The notes: a model not told the origin generated them from the letters alone. A stretch of 64,000 bases of DNA from Anodontia alba (GCA_964016985.1 OZ024837.1:35185622-35249621), one strand, 5' to 3'. Counted from the first letter of the stretch, positions 41,413-52,579 are shown. Translations and numbers: made by a program.

Positions 41413-41658
41413 TTCCAATACCCTGTTAAAAAAAACAACAAAGAAAACAAGAAAAGCTTGGTTATAATTAAAAAAAAAAGCCTTCTATTAGAAATGGAGC
41501 GGTCCAAAGAGTTTAGCTGGAAGAGTCCACTCGGCATAAATTGGTTAACTTGTTACATATATTCTTGCGGTCGCATCTATTCTGAAATATTTTTGTACAA
41601 TTTAGCACATGCCACAATACATAAAAGAACTGAAACGTGAGAACACGAACCTTGTGAG

Positions 41659-41937
41659 CATCACGAAAACACGCCTATATAATTTTGACCCCCTTAAACC
41701 CGACTTTTATAAAGTAAAACTGGGGTTTACAGGGGTATATATTATTTTTCTTATTTATGCTCAGAAACATAGATTGTGGGTACTCGTTAGAACCACCTCA
41801 CCGAGGCGGTTCTAACGAATCCCCACAATTTATGTTTTGAGAAGAAATATGAAAAATATCAGTTTTTTTTATCTGAAAATTTTCAGTTGTTGGAGGTGAA
41901 ACTGTCTATATATTTGAATAGTCGAGTTTTCGTAATG
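41659..41937 (-). repeat. MITE-A copy 22 (full)
   Basis: Reversed. G on both flanks. Palindrome ACCACCTCACCGAGGCGGT. Confidence 0.9.
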
Positions 41938-41947
41938 GTACTGAGGT

Positions 41948-42370
41948 ATGTGCCTAACGAAGACTTTAATTACATGTAACCTGCGCATTCCAGCAACAAA
42001 GTCTTCATTTTCATGAAGGAACTTTGCATTCTTGACTATCCAAAATGCGCCACATCACCAAAACATACCTTTATTATTTTGAACCCTTTAAATCCCTTTT
42101 TTATATAGAAAAACCGGGTTTACAGGTGTATACATTATTTTTTCTTATTTCTGCTCAAAAACATAGATTGAGGGTACTCATTAGTAGTGAGTACCCACAA
42201 TCTATATTTTGAGCAGAAATATGAAAAATAACAATTGATAATTTTTTATCTGAAAAGTTTCATTTTGTTGTGGTGAAATTTTCAATACATTTGATTGATT
42301 TTTCGTGATGAAGGCAGATTCTGGTCAGTCTGCGCGAATGTGCAAGCTGACCTGAATCTTCGCTAGGTCA
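41948..42370. repeat. Foldback family G, copy 10, split by a MITE-A
   Basis: The left half ends TCCAAAATGCGCCA and the right half begins AAGGCAGATTCTGG, continuing CAGTCTGCGCGAATGTGCAA to CTTCGCTAGG. MITE-A copy 23 lies between. Confidence 0.65.
42053..42310 (-). repeat. MITE-A copy 23 (palindrome deleted)
   Basis: Reversed copy in which GAACCGCCTC/GAGGCGGTTC is gone, leaving GGGTACTCATTAGTAGTGAG then TACCC. Both termini read as CATCAC.../...GTGATG. Confidence 0.85.
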
Positions 42371-42510
42371 CATATTTAATCGTAATTCTTTGACTTCGAG
42401 GTTTACATGATAATGTGAATGCACGTGTCAATCTTAGTGTGATACATGTAGCTTCAAGTATATGATAAATTATTTGAACAGGGCAAAAGTATTTCCTACA
42501 AAATTGCATA

Positions 42511-42732
42511 TACACCACAACCTCTTTATAACACTATTGTTGGGTCCAAAGCAAAAACCGTTTAGTTGAACAACCGTATTGTATCCAAACGAAAATGTAT
42601 AGATTATATTGAAAAATGATCATTTATGGTCATTTTTTAATATAATCAACACATTTTTCGGCTCCATCTTTGAACCGTGTTATATCCAAAACCGTTTTAT
42701 AACTAACCATGTTATAAAGAGGGTGTAGTGTA
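42511..42732. repeat. TA-flanked foldback, TACACCACAACC type
   Basis: Ends TACACCACAACCTCTTTATA and TATAAAGAGGGTGTAGTGTA. The inner stem is AATGATCATTTATGGTCATT. A single copy in this window. Confidence 0.8.
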
Positions 42733-42870
42733 CGCCCACCAGCAAAGATCAGTCTTCGTGGGGCGCACTGTGTGTAGCCAAGTGTCCAAACCGTCTTCAG
42801 ACGGACAGTGAATACTCTGATCAGCCTGCGAAGATGCGCAGCCTGATCTGAGTCTCCGCTGATTGAACAT
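42733..42870. repeat. Foldback family G, copy 11
   Basis: CGCCCACCAGCAAAGATCAG, then CTCTGATCAGCCTGCGAAGA / GCGCAGCCTGATCTGAG. Confidence 0.65.
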
Positions 42871-42912
42871 GTTATTTTGTAGGACATGCTGTGGCCCGGC
42901 TCATTTGATTTC

Positions 42913-43122
42913 TTAACCCTTGTCCTGCTGAATAAAAGATGCCACATTTTTTCAAGTTTTCAGCCAATCAGATTACTTGATCCAGATTGTTGATATATAT
43001 TCACATACTGAATGGCAAACAGTGCAGGTCCAGATCAGTTGGCTTCTTCAGAAGCCAACTGATCTGGATCTACACTGTTTTCAAAAGCAGGGTATATACA
43101 GTTCAGCAGGACTAGGGTTAAT
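42913..43122. repeat. Foldback family I, copy 2
   Basis: TTAACCCTTGTCCTGCTGAA to TCAGCAGGACTAGGGTTAA. Centre GATCAGTTGGCTTC/GAAGCCAACTGATC. TTAA occurs at both ends. Confidence 0.88.
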
Positions 43123-43282
43123 GTTGTTAAAATATAGTGTTTTAAGAGAGTGTCAAAATTAATATTTTAACACCACAGGTTTAATACTAATTTGTCTAAA
43201 GAAAAAATCAGTAATGTCTTAGATCCAAGACCGTGACAAACTGTGCATTTTGATGCAAATTTTATCCAGATCAGCTGAATAA

Positions 43283-44299
43283 TTCAGACAACCCTCTTTA
43301 TACCGACCCTCAATACAATGCCAAAAATCGTTATGCAAATGTGATGTCAATTTGACTATCACGAAACCTTCGCTTAAAGACACAATTTGGATTACATAAC
43401 ACACTAACGATTCTAAACAGATTATAATAAGAAATCCTTGGTGACTTAAGCCGCCCTTACAGGCAAGGGCCTGATAAGGGAAATTAGATTAAGTATCAGC
43501 AAAGTTATATTGGGTTCTATAGTAGCATATTGGATACTTCTCGATTATATGGATTACCCCTTATAGGGCCCCAGCTAGGGAGACTCAACATCATTATAAT
43601 CACTTCATAATCACTAAGCTAAGAGAAGATTTCGTTGTGCGCTCTGTTATAAGGACTGTACAGTTCCCATCGGAATACCAATAGTTTGCCTATAAAGTTT
43701 ATTTCCAAATCTAATAAAAATATTATCCAAAAGATAAAAAAGGCATCACAAACTTTTTGACACGACCATAAATTGTGGTTATTGTATATATCAGGTCTGA
43801 AAAAAGCACATTCTTCGTTCCAAGCCAAATATTGGGTATTCTCCCGAATCAACGTTCGATTAATTAAATCAATAAGTTTATCTTTTATAAGATGATGAGG
43901 TAACGTAGTTTACAGTGTAGAAAAATCATATGTAGACAATTTAGAAGCCTGAAAGTTTTCAGATTTAAATTTATTGAGAACATCATTAGAATTTTTAATT
44001 GAAACCTTCCTTGGAGAATATGGGGCCTTTAAGAGGAAATTATTTGTCACAAATAATGCAAGAATATTGTATTTGATATTGTTAAGAAACTTGTGTTTTG
44101 GATATTTGTTAGATTCGCCTCAGTGATGCGATTCCAAAAATATACAAATCATTTGTTACAGTATATGAGGAAATAAGAACAAAACAAGACCTTTCTTACA
44201 TATCATTCTGCTCATTAAGTATTCCGTACAACAGCAAATTCATTTAAAACGGCACGTCTTAGGAAACTAATGATGTCGTTGTAACGAGGGTTTATTGTA
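43283..44299 (+). repeat. MITE-E copy 2, with Penelope-like insert
   Basis: The left end TCAGACAACCCTCTTTATAC and right end GTTGTAACGAGGGTTTATTG match MITE-E. The core is GTTAGATTCGCCTCAGTGAT then GCGATTCC. The middle 43420-44040 is foreign. Confidence 0.65.
43420..44040 (-). pseudogene. Penelope-like reverse transcriptase fragment
   Basis: On the minus strand a 77-codon ORF reads ...QYLAWNEECAFFRPDIYNN, HNLWSCQKVCDAFFIF, IIFLLDLEINFIGKLLV. WSCQKVCDA and the following LLDxxFI..G.KL correspond to the segment just upstream of the YLDD region in the copy at 4014. It is truncated both sides and frameshifted. Confidence 0.65.
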
Positions 44300-44393
44300 A
44301 GACTTTATTAAGGTTTGATAATATCAAAACTTGCTTTTATAAGTCCCGCCAGTTTGATTATTTTATGACATCTCGAAAACATATATATAATTT

Positions 44394-44673
44394 CATCACG
44401 AAAACATGCCTATATAATTTTGACCCCCTTAAACTCCACTTTTATATAGTAAAACTGGGGTTTACAGGGGTATACGTTATTTTTCTTATTTCTGCTCAAA
44501 CATATATATTGTGGTACTCATTAGAACCGCCTCGCCGAGGCGGTTCTAACGAGTACCCACAATCTATGTTTTGAGCAGAAATATGAAAAAATAGCATAGA
44601 TTTTAATCTGAAAATTTTCAGTTTTTTGGAGGTGAAATTTTCTATATCTTTGAATAGGCTTGTTTTCGTAATG
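44394..44673 (-). repeat. MITE-A copy 24 (full)
   Basis: Reversed; the first of a head-to-tail pair with copy 25, with no bases between them. Confidence 0.9.
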
Positions 44674-44842
44674 TTGAGACCCTTAAACCCCACTTTAATA
44701 TAGCAAAACTGGGGTTCTAACGAATACCCGCAAACTATGTTTTGAGCAGAAATATGAAAAGTATCAGAAAATTTTTATTTGAAATTTTCATTTTTGGTGG
44801 TAAAATTTTCAGTATAGTTGAATAGGCATGTTTTCGTAATGG
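44674..44842 (-). repeat. MITE-A copy 25 (palindrome half deleted)
   Basis: Directly abuts copy 24 in the same orientation. The segment from ACAGGGGTATAC through the left half of the palindrome is missing (GGGGTTCTAACGAATACCCG). Confidence 0.88.
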
Positions 44843-44907
44843 ACTTTATTAATTCATAAAGCCTTAAGTAAATATTGGCATTTATGGAGTTTGCTTGAAA
44901 AGCGCAT

Positions 44908-45246
44908 TAAGGCTCCAGATATTTTTTATCCGAGAAAGGTTTAATAAATTGATATATGGTAATAATACGATCATAAAATGTGACATCTGACAGCCTGTAA
45001 TACTTCAGTTAGACTCTCTTTCTTGAAACAAAATGATTTTATCGTATCTTTGAATTAATGTTGGCAACATTAATTCAGATATACGATAAAATCATTTCAT
45101 TTTAATCGAATTCAAGAACGAGAAACTAACTGAAATTTTACAGGCTGTCAGATGCCACATTTTATGATCGTATAAATACCATGTATAAATTTATTAAATC
45201 TTTCTTGGATAATAAAATGCCTATTTGTGAGGAATATGGAGCCTTT
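44908..45246. repeat. Long foldback element, 340 bp
   Basis: Arms of roughly 150 bases pair across the centre ATTAATGTTGGCAACATTAA. Outer ends are AAGGCTCCAGAT and ATATGGAGCCTT. Inner pairs include CATAAAATGTGACATCTGAC / GATGCCACATTTTATG and GATTTTATCGTAT / ATACGATAAAATC. No other copy is in the window. Confidence 0.85.
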
Positions 45247-45890
45247 ACTTACTTTCTGTCAGAAAGAAGATATTTGTTTTCAGTATTTTGAAATGTTTGA
45301 AATCCTGTTAAATATTCAAACTGGTAGCACCACTGAGAACAGTTTGGAAATATTTAAACGGCTTTTACTACCTTAGTTTTTTTTTTTTATCAGGTTTTGA
45401 TCCAGTTTGCAACAAAATTCATCATTTGTCAAGATATCAGACACTTTCTACACCAACCTTGCCTTTCGCTTTAAATGTATTGTCGACAAGCCTATCTAGA
45501 GGTTGACTATTACATGTATCCTACAAACAATCAGTGACTGTGAGCTGAGCCTTAAAATCAATATGGGCTACATTGAGCAGTCCCTATTTCCGAATTCCTT
45601 TGATTGGCTCGGTCGACAGCCATTTTTTGCTATATACAAACAATAACTTTATTCAGCATAAAACATCATACATTGTTTGTAGCCAAAGAAATAAAAATCA
45701 GAAAAAAATAAGTGACAACATAAATGAAGACATTTGTTTTGTTTATCGAAGAGCAAGACTGCAAAAGTGCAAATATCATGTGAATAGAGATGTGCTTAAG
45801 AGGAATACAATAAAAGTATCCTAACATTACTTACCGCCCTTTTGGGCTAATCCAACAGACAGCCCATCGCTGACATCCCTCAACCTCCAA
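45247..45890. other. No gene recognised
   Basis: An 83-codon ORF (45573-45824) has no recognisable domain. No splice or repeat evidence. Confidence 0.35.
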
Positions 45891-46013
45891 AAGAAAATGG
45901 TCTCGACATCTCATGCAGTTGGTCTCCTTCGACAATTCGCATGAAAATCCGGTTCCTGTCCAGTAAGAACAAGAAAAAACACTCTACAATATCGTCCGCT
46001 GAAGATATTACCC
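45891..46013. repeat. Foldback family B, copy 4
   Basis: GACATCTCATGCAGTTGGTC / CGACAATTCGCATGAAA, then ATATCGTCCGCTGAAGA. Confidence 0.6.
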
Positions 46014-46099
46014 AAAGTTCTAAACGCTAAGATAGACGATTTTTTTACTGGCAAAGAAGAGAGATTTAGCTAAATTAATAATATTTTTTTTACAGAGCA

Positions 46100-46320
46100 G
46101 GACAACTAACTGACTGACTCACTGACTGACTGACTGACTGATTGTCTGTTTGAATGACTCACTGACTGAATGAATGGATGACGGACTGACTGCCGGCCTA
46201 CCTGCCAGACTGAATAAACTGACTGACTAACTAACTGACTAGATGGCAGACTGACTGGCTGACTGCCTGCCTAACTACCAGACTGACTTACTGACTAACT
46301 GACTAATTAATTAAGTTTAT
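46100..46320. repeat. Degenerate (ACTG)n repeat
   Basis: ACTGACTGACTG runs with many point changes and some CTGCCTGC segments. Confidence 0.9.
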
Positions 46321-46552
46321 AATACGTAACCGAAAACCACAAATATATAAACAAGCAAAAACTCGAGCGAATTATAATAAAAAAAATAACAATGAAAGAA
46401 TAATCCAATTATAAATGAGCAGGCAACGAAACATTCAGTGTATTGGCCTATTTGCTACATTGCATAGTACTCGTAAATATGCTCAGTGCACCATGATCAC
46501 ATTATTTCCAGTTGCTCGTTACGGCTTACTGATTTACAAGCGTTTATGTATT

Positions 46553-46800
46553 CATCACGAAAACATGCCTATATAATTTTGACCCCCTTAAACCCCACTT
46601 TTATATAGTAAAACTCGGGTTTACAGGGGTATACATTATTTTTCTTATTTCTGCTCAAAACATAGATTGTGGGTACTCGTTAGAACCGCCTCGGCGAGGC
46701 GGTTCTAACGAGTACCCACAATCTATGTTTTTTATCTGAAAATTTTCAGTTTTTGGAGATGAAATTTTCTATATATTTGAATAGGCGTGTTTTCGTAATG
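46553..46800 (-). repeat. MITE-A copy 26 (left-arm deletion)
   Basis: Reversed. After the palindrome the GAGCAGAAATATGAAA segment is missing (CTATGTTTTTTATCTGAAAA). T on both flanks. Confidence 0.9.
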
Positions 46801-47264
46801 TTATTTAGCAGATAAAGTAAGGCTAAACATTTCATTGCAGTCAATTCACATGCAATGCCAAAATATATATGAACAAGATATCGTAAAAATGCCACATTCA
46901 CGAAGCACAGCCCTTCCGAGACGGCACCAAAGGAGTGATGAGGAACAAATATGATCGATACAAACGCCACATTTTAAATCACAGACTCACAAACAAAAAA
47001 GAACTACAACCAATAGAGGAACCGCCTTGGAACGATCAGAAGAAAACTATAATGGGTTTATTGGCTCTTGGTCTGATATGGGTCTATACTGTTCTTCAAT
47101 GTCTGTTTTATAGGACGGTTGGTCCAAATGATTTATCACTTCTGAAGTTTCTCAAATCTAAAACCAAAAGTAGATTATGTGCGAGGAGCTTTCAGGAACT
47201 AATACAGAACAGTCTATAATAGTATTTGCCTTCAAAAAATCTACACATGTATGAATGAACGCAC
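46801..47264. repeat. Old repeat with CCTTGGAACGATCAG phrase
   Basis: GAACCGCCTTGGAACGATCA recurs at 31858 and 53312, and GAAGCACAGCCCTTCC resembles 48995-49010. The 94-codon ORF across 46935-47219 starts in this repeat and lacks a known domain, so I do not call it a gene. Confidence 0.4.
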
Positions 47265-47545
47265 CATCACAAAAACATGCCTATATAAGTTTGACCCCCT
47301 TAAACCTCACTTTTATATAATAAAACTGGGGTTTAAAAGGGGTATACATTATCTTTTTTTATTTCTGCTCAAAAACGTGGATAATGGGTATCCGTTAGGA
47401 CCGCCTTGTCGAGGTGGTTCTAACGAGTACCCGCAATTTATGTTTTGAGCAGAATTATGAAAACTATCAGAATTTTTTATCTGGAAACTTTCGTTTTTTG
47501 GCGGTAAAATTTTTAGTATATTTGAATAGGCGTGTTTTCGTAATG
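47265..47545 (-). repeat. MITE-A copy 27 (full)
   Basis: Reversed. Palindrome diverged (ACCGCCTTGTCGAGGTGGT). Its right end abuts the 44 bp array. Confidence 0.88.
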
Positions 47546-47762
47546 AATGTATTTAGTGCTAGATATGTGTCTACACCCCATACATTACTAATGTATTTAG
47601 TGCTAGATGTGTGTCTACACTCCACACATTACTAATGTATTTAGTGCTAGATGTGTGTCTACACCCCACACATTACTAATGTATTTAATGCTAGATGTGT
47701 GTCTACACCCCACACATTACTAATGTATTTAGTGCTAGATGTGTGTCTACACTCCACACATT
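47546..47762. repeat. 44 bp tandem repeat, five units
   Basis: Units begin AATGTATTTAGTGCTAGATG and continue TGTGTCTACACCCCACACAT then TACT. They start at 47546, 47590, 47634, 47678 and 47722, a strict 44-base period with only a few substitutions. Confidence 0.97.
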
Positions 47763-47847
47763 CTTAAAATTTGTAATTACTCCGGAAGAACTTTATCAAA
47801 TATCTTGGACGGATCCACTTCTAATTTCCACGGACTGCTCAACAGTA

Positions 47848-48741
47848 CGAGGGGCTTTCATTTACATTATGAAAACACGCCTATTCAAATATATTGAAAA
47901 TTTTACAACCAAAAAAGTACAATTTTCAGATAAAAAATTCTGATATTTCTCATATTTCTGCTCAAAACATAGATTGTGGGTACTCGTTAGAACCGTCTCG
48001 CCGAGGGGGTTCTAACGAGTACCCACAATCTATGCTTTTGGGCACAAATAAGAAAAATAATGTATACCCCTGTAAACCCCAGTTTTACTATATAAGAGTG
48101 GGGTTTAAGGGGGTCAATATTATATAGGTATGTTTTCGTGATGATTGTGTAACTGATGGCCCACTATACCGCGAGGCTGTAAGGAGCATGTGGAAACTGC
48201 GGTGATTTCACGGGGAGTGATTTTCTATAATAGGATGAAATTTCGGTCTAATCCATTCAGTCTTTTAAAAGTTATTGAAAGTTCAAGTTGGTTCAGTCAT
48301 ATACACTTAACCCCTACTGTATGAAAAACGTAGACCTGCAACCGGTTTAAGAGGTCTGTGTCTTATCCATGACAGCGCACCTACTCATAAGTGTGTTCTT
48401 GTTCAAGACTTTTTGAAAGAGGAAAAGGTAGTTCAGCTCTCTCATCCACATTATTCGCCAGACCTTAGTCCCTGTGACTTTTTCCTGTTTCCTTTACTAA
48501 GGAAAACCCTTTCTGGTCGTCGTTATGAATCCCGAAATGCACTTATTAGTGAAGTTTACCAGTGTCTTCAGGGTTTACCTAAACGGCCTACTTCTCTGCC
48601 TTTACAGAATGGATTTCGAGACTTGAAAAGTGTGTTTCCGTTAAGGGAGAATAATTCGAAGGGTTGAAGTAAACAAAATGTGCATGGGTTTAATAACGCG
48701 CCCTGTAGAACCCCAATGACAACATTAATGAACGCCCCTCG
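47848..48741 (+). mobile_element. Mariner-type (DD34D) transposon remnant with MITE-A inside
   Basis: Ends CGAGGGGCTTTCATT and AATGAACGCCCCTCG are inverted and flanked by TA on both sides. After subtracting the inserted MITE-A (47865-48143), about 615 bases remain, about half the usual 1.3 kb. The transposase C-terminal part is readable at 48370-48600: LIHDSAPTHK, then SHPHYSPDLSPCDFFLFPLL. From the D of HDS to the D of PCD is 34 residues, the mariner spacing. The N-terminal part and first catalytic Asp are missing. Confidence 0.85.
47865..48143 (+). repeat. MITE-A copy 28 (full)
   Basis: Forward, inserted 17 bases inside the left end of the mariner remnant. A on both flanks. Palindrome CCGTCTCGCCGAGGGGG. 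Confidence 0.9.
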
Positions 48742-48743
48742 TA

Positions 48744-49092
48744 TTATAACAAAGTTTAGCTTTCTTCAAAAAAGCTTGGTTTTTGCAATCTAAGCACTGC
48801 TTGTGTATCTAGACATATAAGCGAAAATAGTCACCTAAAAACACAATGTGCTTAAAATGACATGCAAGTATACCAATGTTAACGCAAATGCGCATACTGA
48901 TCTTGGACTTCGATGTTTGTGTATGTCATATGACTTGTCTTGCAGTGTGCATCACCAAGTAAAATGTAAATGAATATACCAAGGAACTGCAACAATCGCG
49001 AAGCTCAGCCTTCCCAAAGCATCGAAAGACGAAAAACTGTGGAACATACTATAACAAAGCAAAAAGACATAACAAAATATTATTCCGTTTGC
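48744..49092. other. No gene recognised
   Basis: Contains fragments like the 46900 repeat (CGCGAAGCTCAGCCTTCCC). No coding signal. Confidence 0.35.
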
Positions 49093-50768
49093 TCAAGAAA
49101 ACAAATATTTAGGTAAAATTTCTTATTTTATCCTGAACTTTTATGGTGTGTGTACTCATAAGAATCGCCCCATCGAGGCGATTCTAATGAGTACTGTAAC
49201 GTAGTTATGATCTAATCAGGTTGTTTGTATGACTAAATCGGTGTTGACAGGTCGTAAAGTAAGGAGTTCCTATATGCCCGAAAAAAACTGTTAATAGGTC
49301 GTAAACTTGTTTGAAACCTTTTACAATTAACTTTAAATGAGATTTATTCATTTAAAATATTAAATTTTCTATTATCTAAAATGTAACAATGTACTTAAAG
49401 GCACCTAATATACATTATTGTTTATATTGGATCTCATTCAAAACCACTGTTGATGTTGGACTCTATACAAAACCATTGTTATCCCCGCGCGTTTCGGAGA
49501 AACAGCGGGGATACTGTGATACACCCCACCTCGACCGTCCGGCCGGCCGTCCGTCCGTACGCCCGTCTGTAATGTCACATCATTGCTCCTAGACCATTTA
49601 AGCTAGAATCTTGAAGCTTTCACAGGTGGTGTAGCCCCAAAGGGTCAAAAAATAGTCATGTTGGATAATACGTATCAAATCGAAGGTCATGAAGTGTAGA
49701 ATACAGTTGTGTAAAAAGTTTGCCCCGATGGCATGTCTGGGGTCACTAGAATTTAAAAGGTAGGATTTGGGGTCCTACTTTTTTTTTTTTGTTTATTGTC
49801 ACCCAACTCCTCTTTGGCTTTTTTAGCTAGAACCTTGAAACTGTCACAGATAACAGCCCTATTGATGAGGACAAGAGGAAGGAATTTTGAATTTTTATGT
49901 GCAGGGAGATATGCGATGGCGCTGGCGCGGGGATATGCGATGGCGCGCCGTCGACGCTCTAGTTTATAATTGAAAGTATTTGATCACTATTAAAACATGT
50001 GGCTGCACCAGAATCACATGTATATTATGTACTGTATAATTGGACCGAAAGACTGCTGCACTAATAATAAGTAATTTAAAAAAAATGTCCTTAAAATATA
50101 AATGGATAAAATTTTGGAAACTATGATTCTAACAGAACCGTTATATAATGTTTTAAAAGAAAATCCTCTGAGTATAATTTATAGATCATATAAATCATGT
50201 AGACTTCCATCTTACAGCAGCAGCATTCTTTTGTTTCTTTTCAACTTTTGCTGGTGTTCAGTAATATCCCGCAATATCCTTAGTGAGTGACAAAACATTA
50301 AATATTGCAAAGTTTGATAGACGTTTGGTACAAACAAACGTGGGTGGAGAAATATGAGAAATGCTCCAAAACATATATATAGTCCGGATCTGATCATGTC
50401 AGTCAAATAGAATAGGATAAGTTTAGGGATAGGGAGTTATCAAAATTGTAGTGATGGTTTGATAAAGCTAGAGTTTTTGCTTTGTCTCTTAAAACCGTCC
50501 GTTATATTGATTCAGCGAACTTTTTAGGTTGTCTGATTTAACAAATAAAAAATTAAAACATAGGAAATCTATTTCTATTTACAAAAGCGACGTATTTAAC
50601 TTAAAAACTATACAATCATTGATAAAAATACAAGCTACGTTACAGTACACTCAACAAACAGTAATGTGTATAAACTCGAAAATATTTCCCTCAGTGGCTC
50701 GAACTACCCATAGCTCGAACAAATCACCATGGTCCCATTGATGTTCGAGACATTGAAGTTTAACTATA
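49093..50768 (+). repeat. MITE-C copy 6, split by a 1.45 kb element
   Basis: The left portion runs to GGCGATTCTAATGAGTAC (49194). The right portion resumes GTACACTCAACAAACAG (50645) and ends GTTCGAGACATTGAAGTT then TAACTATA. The insertion point is the GTAC at the outer edge of the MITE-C core palindrome. Confidence 0.8.
49195..50644. mobile_element. 1.45 kb element, TGTAACGTAG ends, GTAC target duplication
   Basis: TGTAACGTAG (49195-49204) and CTACGTTACA (50635-50644) are perfect 10 bp inverted ends, and GTAC is present on both sides. No transposase is recognisable inside. A sub-repeat bounded by ATCCCCGCGCGTTTCGGAGA and GCGCGGGGATATGCGATGGC (about 49480-49970), containing GTCCGTCCGTACG simple sequence, looks like a nested insert. 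Confidence 0.75.
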
Positions 50769-50769
50769 C

Positions 50770-52310
50770 TTGGGGAGCTTAAACCAGTTTTACTTGAGCA
50801 AATCCTCGCTCATATCTCTTGATGCAATATTCAAGAAAACTTAACAAACCGTACCACTCTCCAGTTTCGATGGATGAAACACAAATTAATGAAGTCACAT
50901 AAGCATTTACTGTTATTTTTTCAAACGACTGCAGTTGGCACAATCAAATTGAACATATTAAGACAAAGGCATGGAATCGAATAAATGTTATGCGTAAATT
51001 GAAGTTCAAATAAGATAGGAGATCTCTCCAGACCATATACTTTTCTTTTATTCGTCCTTTATAAGAATATGCTGATGTTGTATGGAATAATTGTGCACAA
51101 TACGAATCGAATGAACTAGAAAAAATCCAGAATGAAGCCGCACGTATTGTCACAGGGGCAACAAAATTAGTCTCAATAAATTCATTTTTGTTGGAAACAG
51201 GCTGGGAAACTTTGTCTTCAAGGAAGAATAAACACAAACTGACTTTTTTCTACAAATGCAAAATGATCTTTCTCCAGATTACCTCTGCTCACTTGTACCT
51301 CCTACCGTAGGAAGTACATCATCTTACCCATTGCGTAATACCAATGATTTTCAAATCATACATGCAAATTCACAACTTTATTACAACTCCTTTCTGCCGT
51401 CTGCTGTTCGCGAATGGAATGAACTCCCGGAACAAACACGTAATTCATCTAGTCTCAACATATTTAAAACCAGGATAAACAGCAATATTAACCTACCATC
51501 TTCTTACAATTTTACAGGCATAAGAATTAATCAGATTTATCACACCAGACTTAGAACTAAATGCAGCTCTCTTCGCCAACACTTGTTTTCTAAAAATCTT
51601 ATAGATAACCCAAGATGCGCATGCGGTTCAGTGGAAGACAATCACCATTTCTTGTTAGTATGTGATCAGTATACAGACCTCAGGCGGGAATTATTGACTA
51701 CCGTGTCGGAAAAATGCAACCCTACTCTAGATGTATTGTTGTATGGAGATCTATCTCTATCATTAGAAGAAAATAAAGCTATTTTCTTAGCGGTACATGA
51801 TTTCATACTGAAGTCTAAACGTTTTCAATAAACGAATATTAATCTATTAGGTTCCTTGCTACTTTTTGTAACTAACTCACAGTGACCTCAAATAAATATC
51901 CCAAATCAAAAAATCAATACATTTATATTTGATATTGACGGCTAGCTAGATTAATTTGTCGCGATCGGACCTAATATTTATATAGTACATTGTAAATCTT
52001 CCTCCACCTCTTCCCCCGTGGAGACAATAATATATCGTAGTTTCATATCTATTTCTTGACATTTTCTTGAAATAGTTTACATTCATTACTTTTCATATAA
52101 CTTATTGATACCACATACGTGTTTGTTGACGTTTGTCAGATCGTCTCAAATCACAAATTAGTTGGACTGATATGTACTATGGTCTGGGATACAGATTTAA
52201 AAAAGTCAAACGACTTTCTTCTGGATCCCAGTTGTATGTATTGATGTTTTGTCATGTCTCGTTGTAAACGGTAATGTTATATGTATACAAATAAAATAAA
52301 AGTTAAACTA
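50770..52310 (+). pseudogene. Non-LTR retroelement RT C-terminus and 3' UTR
   Basis: Translation gives KAWNRINVMRKLKFK, TIYFSFIRPL, EYADVVWNNCAQYESNELEK, IQNEAARIVTGATKLVS and LLETGWETLSSRKNKHKL. A frameshift leads to an uninterrupted 191-codon stretch (51256-51831) with NDLSPDYLCSLVPPTVG, SFLPSAVREWNELPEQTRN, IFKTRIN and CGSVEDNHHFLLVCDQY. This order is the RT thumb plus Cys/His-rich tail of Jockey/CR1-type elements. It is followed by about 480 bases of 3' UTR ending near ATAAAATAAAAGTTAAAC. It is 5' truncated with stops and a frameshift, so dead, though the tail ORF is well kept. Confidence 0.82.
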
Positions 52311-52579
52311 ACAATATTACAGCACAAATCGCAAAACATGCAGACAGCAAAGTGGAGAGCCATTGAATAAGATGATCAAGGTGCTAACATCGCAACCAGA
52401 AAACAGAAAGCAAAGTGGGCAGCCGTATAGTGAATGTCTACAATGTTAGGCACGGATAAGTTAGAAGACATTCACACGGACCGAACAAATATATGCAATA
52501 CGTCTTTACCCCTATGGAAGCTGGGGACGAGGGTTAAGATCCCGTAAAGCTAACTTAAGCCAAACCAATCAGAATCTTT
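52311..52579. other. Repeat fragments
   Basis: GTCTTTACCCCTATGGAAGC with TTAAGATCCCGTAAAGCT matches the repeat at 5030-5480 and 57960. Duplicated phrases CAGAAAGCAAAGTGG/CAGACAGCAAAGTGG also occur. Confidence 0.4.

Noticed and set aside
46935..47219. 94-codon ORF as a gene
   Set aside because: It starts inside a dispersed repeat (CCTTGGAACGATCAG), has no recognisable domain, and has no splice or polyadenylation context.
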